A stretch of DNA of 64,000 nt, from positions 362,501-426,500 of the forward strand of contig JAXRKP010000024.1 in the NCBI GenBank assembly GCA_037039925.1, written 5' to 3'. The DNA is from Doris montereyensis. Its lineage: Eukaryota; Mollusca; Gastropoda; Nudibranchia; Dorididae. Position 1 is the stretch's first letter, and every line of letters begins with the position of its first letter. The position numbers and the translations under genes are program-made. A model generated the notes under the pieces. That model was not told where the DNA came from and made no database searches. It saw only the letters and a list, made by a program, of their open reading frames with translations. This document shows positions 1-11,595 of the stretch, piece by piece.

Positions 1-37
<37 letters not shown>

Positions 38-113
38 AAAGGCAGTCCCTGGGTTTTCAAGTTTTTATTCTCTAATTGTATGATGTGGTGTGTGAACGTG
101 TCTTGAGAGAGAG

Positions 114-169
<56 letters not shown>

Positions 170-312
170 GAGAGAGGGGGAGAGTTTGTCAGCTCTTTGA
201 AATACCGTAGTGAGACAGGACAGACAGACAATGGTATTTCTGTCCACGTACATAGTGGTGATCTCAGGGTGAAATTAAGAGGAAAAACAGCTAGGGAGGT
301 GGAACTGAAAAT

Positions 313-387
<75 letters not shown>

Positions 388-396
388 GAGAAAGAG
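1..396 (+). repeat. GA arrays at the left edge
   Basis: GA tracts at 1-30, 118-166 and 319-390. The intervening sequence (GCAGTCCCTGGG, CTCTAATTGTATGATGTGG) is shared with 18408-18450, where (GT)n and (GA)n also follow. Confidence 0.93.
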
Positions 397-854
397 AGAG
401 AGAAAAAGGGAGATTAGTGTGTCCAGAGAGAGGTGAGACAGTATGAGATGATGTTACAAATTGACAAAGACAAAACGTTGCAGTATCAGAATTCAAGATT
501 TAAAGCTGGGATCATGACAGCTTGCACAAGAATGAGATACAAAGGGAGCTGTCTCTAAACTTTGTGCTGGATGGAACACAAATGTACCTATAAAATTAAT
601 AATTCGTGGAAAAAAGGTCTAATAATACATGATTGACAATCAAGTAACGGTAAAAAGACACACTACGAAAGGTGGGAAAACATGTCTTCTGTTTTGATTG
701 ACGTCTTTGAAATCTCTCCCCTACCTCCGTCCTCCCTCTCCGTGTCCACCGCATGAAGACATATGATTGATTGATGCGGTTGGTGATCTCATTGTTAATT
801 AAAAGGAAACTGCAAGATTTAATAAAAAAAGATGGGTGAACGAGTTTTCAAGAG

Positions 855-960
855 AGGTTTGTTTGTGTAATTGAAATTTACCACGTCCACCATTGTGTTG
901 ATCTCAGGGTGAATTAAAAGGAAACAGCAGATAGAAGAATCTATTAAAAGAGTAAGGAAT
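855..960 (+). repeat. 140-bp repeat copy
   Basis: AATTGAAATTTACCACGTCC, GATCTCAGGGTGAATTAAAA and GGAAACAGCAGATAGAAG in family order. The GA-rich block from about 1030 follows. Confidence 0.75.
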
Positions 961-1029
961 AGGAAGAACATCAAACGACGTTGTGTTCCAATGAGAACCA
1001 AAATAGAGTATAACACCCACCCTGATAGA

Positions 1030-1237
1030 CAGAGAGTTGAGGAGAGTGAGAGGAGAGACTTTAATGAGAGAGAGAGAGAGGGCAGATCAGGACCAGAGAT
1101 AGAGAGACATCTCAATGCAGACAGGAAAGAAAAAGAGAGAGAGAGTGAAGACGATGAGATGAAAATTTAAGAGAGAGAGACAGACAGACAGACAACAGGA
1201 AAGAAAAGAGAGAGAGGGCAGACAGACAAATGAAAGA

Positions 1238-1302
<65 letters not shown>

Positions 1303-1355
1303 AGAGACAGAGACAGAGAGGTAGAGAGAGAGAATGAAGACAGAGAAAAGAGAGA

Positions 1356-1392
<37 letters not shown>

Positions 1393-1418
1393 AGGGAAAA
1401 GAGGAGACAGACAGACAG

Positions 1419-1485
<67 letters not shown>

Positions 1486-1489
1486 GAGA

Positions 1490-1540
<51 letters not shown>
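1030..1540 (+). repeat. GA-rich block with (AT)30
   Basis: GA arrays at 1239-1301, 1365-1391 and 1487-1534, broken by GACA words, with a perfect AT run at 1421-1480. A 206-codon minus-strand open frame across it is low-complexity translation only. Confidence 0.95.
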
Positions 1541-1545
<5 letters not shown>

Positions 1546-3656
1546 ATAGTACAGACCGCCAGAGACAGTGAAAGGAAAGATAAGTTTCATTGGACCTCCA
1601 TTTGATTTCCGGAGATGAAAAGAAAAAGTGAAAGAAAGGAAAAGGAAGAAATAAAACCTACAATATTGCACCCGCAGACCACTACAACATATGAATTCAT
1701 AAAGCAATTTTGATTAAAAACTGAAATGTTCCATCCACCGAATAGAGAGAGAGAGAGACATAGAGAGAGGACATGATCTCTACATGAGAGAGAGAGAGAT
1801 CTCGTAGTGGATTCAGAAGTACAGCAGCGAGATGGAAGACAGACAGAGAAAGAGAACAGTAAAAGGAGTGAAATGTTTGTGTTGGTTCAGCGAAATTAAG
1901 ACAGGTCCGTATATGCGGTGATTTCATGTACATGTGGTGTGAACCAGCAAGATGAAAGATAAGTGTAAAGAAGGAAGTAGGATCTACGAATAGCAGCTCA
2001 GCGAAGTGACCACGTTGTACACATGAGTAAATATCTTTGACGGTTAATGCTCACGATACGATTAGTGATCAGTACTTGATATTCGTCGTGACACAAAGGG
2101 GAAACCAAGACACGACACACGTAAAGAAGTAAACGCTAGTTCTTGACACCTGTCATGAGCATGCCAAACCAACCACTGTCTCTTGTGGTTATGTGACATA
2201 TTTTTTGTACATTCGGTTAGTGGGCATGTGTGCTGTTTTAATAAAAGTTACCTCTGAATGAAGATGACCACCAAATGCAGTGATTTCAATGTGAACTAAG
2301 AGGAAATAGCATTGAACTACAAAGCCGTAAGAAATATTGAAGGATAGAAGTATTACGACATCTACCAATGGCGTCCGCCAACATGAACGGATTCAACTCC
2401 TGCACCAACCACCACAAGTGATTGATAGATGGGTGAAGGGAAAGAAGGGTTGTTTCATTGGTAGATTCAGACGTTCGCGTCCACATGCAAATATGGGTAA
2501 TCAATTTTCAGCTCGACAGGTGAATTAAAAGGCAACAGCAAGAAGAAGGAAGGAAAGAAATGAAAAACGTATGACCTTTCAGCAGCAAATGCTGGACGAA
2601 AGTGGGCGGGGGTGTTTGTATGATCTAATGATTTTTGGTTGGTTGGGGGTTTTAGTGCAAAACCAATTATAAAGTATAACTTCTTTTGATTGGAAGGGAG
2701 GAGGGGTGGGGTGGTGGTGGGTTGGCGGAGTACTACATATTATTACTGACCAACCAGTGGCTTAAAGCGACTAAAAATATAGCCAATGATACCCCACGAT
2801 AATTTAAAAAATGATAATGATAGAGAACGAACCGTTGAAAAGAACCACCTACAAGGCAAACACACCGTTAACAACATTAATCAACCTGACAATGATCTTC
2901 GCTGATTGAAAGACAAGTACAATGATAAAAAGGATAGAAAGGGAAAAATCCATGTAACAAAAAAGTGAAAGTAACAAAATATAAAAAAATAATAAAACCA
3001 CAAATACACACCGACTGTTCGCGCACGAAGACACACACACTAATGTGAAGGAAAGGTTGGGTATAGGAGAGAAGGGTGGTACACTGTGAAAACAACCTTC
3101 GCCTGTATGAGCAAGTGTGTGTATTAATGGTTCGTGCGTGAATTCATTAAATGAAATAACAATCAAAGTAAGAGAATGATAGACTGAACATCGCAAGACT
3201 AATTTGATTTTCTTCACCCATAGCCAAAAGAAGAGAGATGAACAATACAATAAAAAGAAAGAAAAAAGGCCTTGTCTTCGTGTACGTGGCTTCAAATTGC
3301 GACCAATAAAAATTATGTCATCACAAAGTCACATCCACATGAACTTTCCTATCTATTGATAGAGAACCACATGGTGAATGGAACCGCCCGACTCATCAGT
3401 TCATTCAAAACGTATCTCTTGCCTCAGAGGCTGTGAAAGCACTTTACTTCCTCAAACTAACTCAAATGGCTCGCGTTTATAAATGAAGCACTGGGAATGG
3501 ACAAACGACAGTGAAAGTAGATTAGGAATGTTACTATCAAACAGACGTACCTACTAACACAAAGGTACGCACGTACAAGTTGATGTGGGTTGTTTTTTCC
3601 ACATGACCTACGGCTCCGCTGCTCCCTTCAAATAACGCAAACAAATTCAATATCTT

Positions 3657-3795
3657 TGTTTGATGTAACTGAAAATTACCAGTCCACCATACGCGGTGAT
3701 CTCAGGATGAATTAGGAAACAGCAAGATAAAGATAAGAAAGACTAAATGAAAGAGCGAAAGGACAAAGTAAGACCTACCAGCACCATAGTGGTGA
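3657..3795 (+). repeat. 140-bp repeat, full-length copy
   Basis: Contains AATTACCAGTCCACCATACG, CGGTGATCTCAGGATGAATT, GAAACAGCAAGATAAAGATA and AAGACCTACCAGCACC. A good representative for building a consensus. Confidence 0.8.
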
Positions 3796-4691
3796 TCCAA
3801 CAATTTAATTACTCTCGATTGATAATTAAAGAGTAATCATAATATGATACAAAATGAGACAATAAAACATAAAAGTAATAATAATTTCATTGAGCCAATA
3901 AAAAAGTTGTGAGGGAACGTGGTTGTGCTCCAGCAATTTTGAAGGGACAACTCTTACCACAGCAGGCATGCGATTTAATAGAAGTCTTACGATCAGCACA
4001 ACCCCAAGCGCAAACAGGCAAGGCAAACCCGTTGGCAAGATAGTGCGCTACAGCAGGGGAGCGGAGGGGCTTTGAACGAGGTGGAACGAAAGAAGAGGGT
4101 TTACAGCATCCTGTTTCGTATTATATTGTCAGCAACAACAAACTGGTAATACATGTTGTAGGAAATCAATGCTTGGGATTTTGGAGCCTGCCTTTACCTA
4201 GACTAGTATTGGGTCAGTTCTTGTTCAAGAAGAAGGACCACCAAATGCAGTGAAAGTGAACTAAGGAGAAATAATTGTCGAAATATGAAGGTGACATCGG
4301 ATCAATAGTGGAAATATAATAGATCGACATAGATGAGGATAATTAAAAAAATGTAGTCACCATCAACCACATTAGCCTGTCTTCGCCATTGACAAGTATT
4401 TTAGGGGGGAAGGAAAGGAAAGGAAAGGGTGAATTTGTTTGGGTAGGAAGAGAAGGACGGCCTCGGACCAGAAGGAGCAGAGGCTCTGTGGAAATAACTC
4501 AAATGGCGTTTATAAATGACTCATGGACAAACACAGTCAGCCTATAACACACAAAGGTACGGACAAGTTGATGTGGGTTGTTTTTTCCACAACAAATAAC
4601 GCACAAATTCAATTCTTTGTTTGATGACTCGAATTCGCCAATACAGGGGACTACAATTTTTTCCGCGATGGAAGGCTTGAGCGTTGAGACA

Positions 4692-4692
4692 A

Positions 4693-4732
<40 letters not shown>

Positions 4733-4856
4733 GAGAGAGCAGAGAGAGAAAATAGAGTATTAGCCTAAGGGGAAGAGAGAGAGAGAGAGAGAGAGAGATA
4801 AGAGCGAGAAATGGCTGACTCGCACACAGTCAAAATAGAAAAGAGAGAGAGAGAAA

Positions 4857-4902
<46 letters not shown>

Positions 4903-4953
4903 AGAGGGCAGGGGAGACTAGGGAGACAGACAGCTGGAGAGCGAACGAAAGGG

Positions 4954-5022
<69 letters not shown>
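4692..5022 (+). repeat. GA arrays
   Basis: GA tracts at 4692-4730, 4775-4798, 4863-4900 and 4970-5022, separated by purine-rich spacers. Confidence 0.95.
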
Positions 5023-5025
<3 letters not shown>

Positions 5026-5780
5026 ACAGAACGGCTGAGCGGCAGCGGCGGTGGTGGTAGTTGGTGGCAAGACTAAAGGGGAGGATTGTGGGTCGACCAC
5101 AGCCGGCGGGTTCAGCTGGAAACCTGGTCCTATGTTGGTTATTATATATGTGTGTATGGGAAGGTGGTTGGGTCGGGCATTAGAAGGGTTGGGTGGTGGT
5201 GGTGGTTGGGAGGGTGGGGGTTAATACATAATGCTTAGCCCTTATCATTATTCATCACGGCTAAGAACACATCCACATAGCAAACGTATAGGTCACACAA
5301 CATACAGGCATAGATACACTAAGTCATACAAACACACAAATGGAAAGACGTACGCACTGACAGACAGAAAAGCAGTCGCATTCGTAGACGTACAGCGAGC
5401 ACTGATACGGAGGAGAGGATTGGCCTAAGCTAGAAGCTAGCCACTACAGCAACGAACGCAACGTCAAACACGAGGGCATAATAATCATGAGACACAAAGA
5501 AAAAGTCCGAGGCAACCTGGCTGATCTAAATTCGGTGTTGTAGCTAAGTATGACGTCACATAAATTTGGACTCTTACTTAGAAACCAGAACTGGTTTTTT
5601 ATCGAAGCAATCAATTCAATAAATAAAAAAAAAATTCCACGACTATCTATTTTAATTTGTTTCATTTTTTATTTTAGACCGTTTTGGGCAAATCATAAAA
5701 TAAAGGAATAAACCACTAACTCGACATCACATTGATGGTTAATGAAACCACTCATAAAAATATTTAAAAAAATTACTCTG

Positions 5781-5890
5781 TTTCATTGAAATTTAAATCG
5801 TTCGCCATATGCGGTAATCGCAGGGGTTAATTAAGAGGATACAAGATTAAAGATAAGTGCAAGAATAGAAGCATGATCGACCAACAATGA
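5781..5890 (+). repeat. 140-bp repeat copy
   Basis: TTTCATTGAAATTTAAATCG, GCCATATGCGGTAATCGCAG, then GATACAAGATTAAAGATAAG and a short purine-rich end. Confidence 0.72.
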
Positions 5891-5934
5891 TCCTTCAAAA
5901 ACAGAATCTGATTTGAATTTACCCACATCCACAA

Positions 5935-6190
5935 GTAAGGTGATCTCAGTGGTTTTGGTAGGATTTTTAATTTTGCCTTGACTGTTCTGTGAACAGCCAA
6001 GGGAACTTCAAACGTGCACAGGGTGTTGTGATCTGCATACGAGACCTCCTTTTTATCGTCCGTCTTCGATGGGACTAGGTGTCGATCCACCTACCTGGAC
6101 CAGGGGATTATATTTTACAGGGGGAAAAACTCGAGAATATTTTTCGATCTGTTGGTTGAGACACCTTACTTCTGGACTATCAGTGCCCCC
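5935..6190 (-). mobile_element. SINE-C, tRNA-derived
   Basis: Minus-strand copy with TAGTCCAGAAG as A-box, GATCCACCTACCTGGACCAG in the body and TTTTGGTAGGATTTTTAATT at the end. The B-box is degraded. Confidence 0.75.
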
Positions 6191-6920
6191 ACCCCCAACA
6201 AGAAAAAAACAGAGAAAATCAAAATAAACTAAAAGCAAAAACTAGTGCAACAAAAAAGGGCCACATACAGTCTTTAAGTAGATCGAATGCGTTGGTTCAC
6301 AGTAAGTGATGGTTTAATGAGCCGCACAAAAAATACGATCTTCCAATGGTAAAACTTCCTCAACAGACAAATACGTTAAAAGAAAGAATTATTGTCGAAA
6401 AGACATATTTTAGACTTGAAATTAAAAAAACACTACATTGAGCAGTTCTATCACTAACGGTCAGCATGCTAACGGCCGCAAGATGGAAAAACAGGTGAGA
6501 GACCTATCGTACAAATCAAATCACAACCAAATAACTGGCATTTGTTGACTTGACCCAAAGACAGGATTGATTTAATTTTGCATAAAGCAGTCGTTTTTGG
6601 TTGGATTTTTTAAAAATTTGCTAGCTTAGTAAGACGTTACCAACGCTTAAACGTTTTTTTTTAAACAAAAGAAAGAAGGAAATCACATTGGTAACTAGTG
6701 TTAGAAGGGCATTGGTATACCGTCCATAAACGTGTCCATTTCTGTCATAACATCTGGATCCCTGATAAACTGCTAAAACACAAATGAAACCGTGACTTAT
6801 CAATCACCTACCCACACAACCCAATACTTGCACCTATCTGATTCCAATCACACGTATGACGTGTATGTATCAATATTTTGTGGACCAACTAAAAATATAA
6901 ATCCCCATGCAAAAAAAGAA

Positions 6921-7130
6921 AGACTTCCTTCAAAACTATTACAATCCATAGAGCCGGAGCATATCCCAGTGTGTATGTCATGAAGCAGAAACAAACTCGC
7001 GTACGTTGGTACACAGCCTTCAGGACAGGACGCTAGCCTGCCACAGATTCTATTTTTCGGAGCTGATGCCACATGAGTCAAACGACTGCTTCGCCGAAGG
7101 TATGCAACGTCGGACCTATCATTGCTGATG
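6921..7130 (-). mobile_element. SINE-A, degraded
   Basis: Retains ACTTCCTTCAAAACTATTAC, CATAGAGCCGGAGCATATCCC and AGGACGCTAGCCTG in the family order, but the head is unrecognisable. Presumed old copy. Confidence 0.55.
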
Positions 7131-7228
7131 ATCTTCAAGATCTTAAATCCGACAGCCTGACCCCTTGCCCACCAATGCCGCCATAAAAAAACGAATCTAG
7201 TTCCATTCAATGTCCTTCAATGTGGCTT

Positions 7229-8055
7229 TGTTTGTTTAATTGGAATTTAATCCGTTCACCTCAGGGTGAATCAAGAAGAAACAGCAAGATGAAAGATGAG
7301 CGAAACAATGAAAGGAAAGAAGTATGACCTACCAGCAACTCCAGCCAAATGGCCATCTTCACTATGGCACACTGGAGATGGTAAGTTTTGCTATTAACTA
7401 ACGGCATGTCAATTTTTGCTTTCAAACCACACACCACAGATATCTGACTCCTTCAAATCCCTAAGACAAATTTATATTAATAACTTTTGGTGAAAACAGA
7501 GCTTTTATTACATACAACGTTTTCAAACCATCTGTACCTTATGATACTTGGTGTAACTTTGAAGACTTTGTGAAAAGGTAGTCAATTTCGAAGAACTGTG
7601 TTCAAACTCTGTTGTTTCGTTTCATTGAAATTTAGCAGTCCACCATATGCGGTGATCTCAAGGTGAATTAAGAGGAAACAAAAAATGAAAGACGCTTCAC
7701 AGAGTGAAAGGAAACAAAACATAACTTACCAAGAGCGCCAGCTAACAGTTCAAACTTACTTCCTAGTCTATATAATAGTTCACAATATTACAGAGAAAAA
7801 ACCAAAACAATCTTGATTTGCTTCATTGAAAGTTGAATAGTTCACCATATGCAGCGATCTCAGGGTAGATTCAGAGAAAACGGCAAAATGAAAGAGTGAA
7901 AGGAAAGATTTGTTTGTTTGTATAATTGAAATTTACCCCGTCCACCACTGTGGTGATCTCAGGGTGAATTAAAAGGAAACAGCATGATAAAAGAGATGTG
8001 ATAGAGTAAAAGGAAAGAAAAAGGACCTACCAGTAGCATCCGCCCAACAACCCAC
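7229..8055 (+). repeat. cluster of four copies of the 140-bp repeat
   Basis: Copies begin near 7229, 7618, 7815 and 7905. The consensus has ATTGAAATTTACC, then GTCCACCATATGCGGTGAT, CTCAGGGTGAATTAAGAG, GAAACAGCAAGATGAAAG, a purine-rich stretch and finally a GACCTACCAGCAGC-like end. All are in plus orientation. Confidence 0.85.
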
Positions 8056-8249
8056 ACATACTTGGTAAAACACAACATACTGACACGCTGTGACAAGCAT
8101 TTGTCATGAAAATCGTTCGTTTTCAGGAACACACATAACAGGATGTAATCTTACAATCTGATATCAGCAATAACTCTCACTCACTGCAAGTAAAAATCAA
8201 AACTGCAGAAGAGAAGATAATCTATGACAAGACGAAGGATATTACTCAC

Positions 8250-8343
8250 TGTGGTGCTTGTCTGCTAAGACAATGAGAGAATTGGAAATATCCCGCCTTC
8301 TGTAGAAACACATGACCTTAGCTTCCACATTGCCATTTTGTGT
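8250..8343 (-). CDS. MTA: MTA exon 3 (BAH continued)
   Basis: 94 bp between acceptor CTTTCAG and donor GTGAGT. It encodes [20 protein letters not shown] and then [11 protein letters not shown], ending in phase 1. Homologous to the [18 protein letters not shown] stretch of human MTA1. Confidence 0.92.
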
Positions 8344-11300
8344 CTGAAAGGTAGAAACAGAAAAAACATGATATCACATAACGACACTTTCATGATATGA
8401 TGTACATTTACAAATAGGAAAAAGAAATACAGTAGTAGCGGTCTAAGAACCCACCCATTGAGAGATCGAAAAAAAAGTGGTATGGTCCGCAGACTGGGGT
8501 AGTAAGTGAACTTCAAACGATGACACACAAAGAAAGGCGATGGCTATGCTCAAATCAAAATCTTACCCAACCTGTCAATCATGCAATAAACATAATCGAG
8601 GGACAGGTCAAGTTTTGCAGAGGGCAGGATTTTATGTCGCCAATGGCCATCTATTCCTACCTGACAAGCGGGCAACAAATCACTTAACGTTTCCGCACTC
8701 ACATACACCACATTGATTGGGGGTGCATCGAGATTTATTTGCCAGTAATTAACCTCAATCGCGTGTAGAACATACGTTAAGAAATTGAGAATGTAGACAA
8801 TTTTTCCTTTTGCAGACACAAGACATAATGCATGTTGCCTCGTATTTGAAAAAACACATATGTCTTGACCACTTTGAAAAATTAAGTGTCTGGTAAAAAT
8901 TGAAATGTTAGCCAGTCCGGGTGGGTTGTTAATGGATTAATCCATACAGTAAAAAAAAATGCTGTTTCCTGCATTAACAGGGCGACAGGCGGAACAGGCT
9001 TCTTAGACTGATAAACTACTGTACAATGGCAGCAAATCATTCCAGTTGTGAAAATTTAAATCATGAATCAGGTTGAAAATATTTATTCACTGAAGAGAAT
9101 TTATAATGCCTGTATCTAAAGAGTTTTTTCCAGTGTTTTTGTTTATTACTCTAGGATCCCAGTCTTGGTAAAAAAAAAAAAAAAAAAGGGTAGCAATTCT
9201 GCCACGTATGACATGCAAATAATTCACTGCCTACCAACCTAAAATTTCTTTATTTGTGTATTTCCTTGGGAGAGTGCATTGGGGTGAAGAATCTTCATGT
9301 GACTTCTATCTGGGCTTGCTTTTTGCACTTACGTCACTAATGGCTCTTATCATAATAAAGTTTATTTTATAAACTATGTTATATCTGAAGGTCTCAACTT
9401 TTCATGAAACTAGGGCTGAATCCAAGATTTTGATGATAAATATATATTCCATTAATAACAACTGTTATGTTTTCTTTCTTTCCTGATATACTGGATAATA
9501 GACAAAAAACTTACCTTGTTCAACTCTTCAATGCGTCTTATTTGATATGGTGCTGTTGAGGATGTCTCAAAGAATACATAGTCTGTTGAAACAAACAAAC
9601 ACGTTTTAAAAAGCTAAAGTGAAAATGATTAAAGAACGTTTTATTTCTAAACATTCATAAAATCAATAACTCCATGATACACTTAATGCCTAGAAAACCT
9701 TACACACTAAACACAAAAATCATATCCCACCACCACAAAAAAAATCAAACAAGGCAATGGTATTTCACAGAATTTTATGGCAAGGAGAAAACATCACACA
9801 ACATGACTTCAATGGACACACTTCACTGGTAAGGAAATTATACAATTTTGCTTGTGATATCTGTTCATTGATACATGTAAATGCCTAGGTTTTTAGGTCT
9901 CTTCAACCACCATGGTCCAATATGCAAACTTGGGGACTTAAAAGAGTACTGGAATTGTTCTTTCAGTAAAAACTGAAGAAAAAGTGCTTTAAAAGGAGTT
10001 TGAATTGATTTGATTTACACAAATCCACAACAACAGTGATCTTTGGGTTTTGGTAGGATTATCAATTTTGCCCAAGGGATCTTAAACGTGCACAAAGTTG
10101 TGTGATTAACAACACACAGAACGTTATAATAATTTTTATCGTCTGTCTCTGATGGGATCACGTTTCGATCCACTACCAGGACTTGGGGAGAGCTTTTACC
10201 CGAAAACAAAACTTGAGAAATTTTTCAACTGTTGGTTTGAACTCACAGCCTTTGGGTTGAGAGGCCGATATCTCACCTCTGGACTACAGAGTCCCCCTTT
10301 AAAAGGAAAAAGACTTAATGATAATAGAAGTGAATACGGATTCAACTTTGTATTTTGTTCTTCAAACTTATAATTGCGATGGTAGAATGGGAATTTGCTC
10401 CATTCCGTCAATTGGTTAGAAATTCAGATGAGAGTAACACTTAGTTTAATTATTAATCACATTGGAAGTTAGTTACAAACTGGATATCTCAATAATATTT
10501 CAAGGCCACAGAGTGAATGACAGTTAATTTGTCATTATGCATCAGTGCAAATATTCATGCCTTATCAGCAGCATCCCAAAACCACTGGCTGGTGCAACTT
10601 TGATTATTCATAGAAATAGCCTTGCCTCAATTTAGTCTACATCATGTGAGCAATGGTCAATCTGCATTCTCGGGGGGGGGGATATCACTGGATGAGAGCA
10701 TTTTTGTCCAAATCTAGTTTATTGAACTATGGGATGGAACACTTCATTCCACTCACATTGATTCTTTCATCTTATACAATTTCTTTTTAAACGATACTGG
10801 CCTAACCTTCAACATGTCTTTTGCTCAATAAAAGCCAAAAATTTTGCGTAAAGTATAGCAAGTTGGTACTGATTTTAATCAGCACAGAGTACTCTTTCCA
10901 AAAAAATCTATTTTTGTGAAATATCCTGAATATTGCCTTAGATGGGCCGGAAATTATGTGACATATTCCATGCACCTGTTATCAAAAAGTGTCATCCGAC
11001 ATGAGTGTAAGGAAGCCATGGCAGTTGAAACAGGGTAGACAGGCAGTTGAGAGCCTTTCAAGATTGTATGAATATGGCACTGAAAACCCTTATGATGTGA
11101 CAAGAAATAGCCAAATCTGGTAACATGGTATTCATCCAACTGTCAACAACACGCTCACCGAGTGATAAGTAAGAGAAGGTTGTAAACATGCTCACAAGTA
11201 TGAATAGAGGAATTACATTAAAAAAGTGATCATTTAACATATTTTTTCACAACAGTGCACATCTAAACCTAGATTTACAATCCTCTTTACATTGGTAACA

Positions 11301-11556
11301 ATGCCAGACTGTTGAAAGAGCAAGGGGCTGCTACAAGAAGGGTTCTGAAACGGCTTGTTTTGTGTTATTTCCTTTATTTGCGTTTTCTCGAATAGTTTAT
11401 TCAAACTAATTTTCTATCTCCTCCATTATTTACCTACCAATTTGTATAATATTGGGCACACAGGTTCCTCTTGTTAATATTAAAAGAATGACCTCAATTA
11501 TTTTGGATATGTAAATGTTTTGAGAAATATTTTTTGGGTAATAATAATGACAACTT

Positions 11557-11595
<39 letters not shown>

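Larger units (their letters stand above)
1..8249. other. presumed MTA intron 3, repeat-rich
   Basis: 8.2 kb left of MTA exon 3. No further MTA exon was found, so it is presumed to be intron. It contains GA arrays, an (AT)30 tract, at least seven copies of the 140-bp repeat family, one SINE-C copy and a degraded SINE-A. Stretches 2430-3650 and 6250-6900 show nothing recognisable. The many Ser/Leu-rich open frames here are translations of the GA arrays. Confidence 0.6.

Noticed and set aside
8550..8819. 89-codon minus-strand frame in MTA intron 2 as an extra MTA exon
   Set aside because: It lies between exons 2 and 3, whose phases already join correctly, and it does not resemble the BAH domain.
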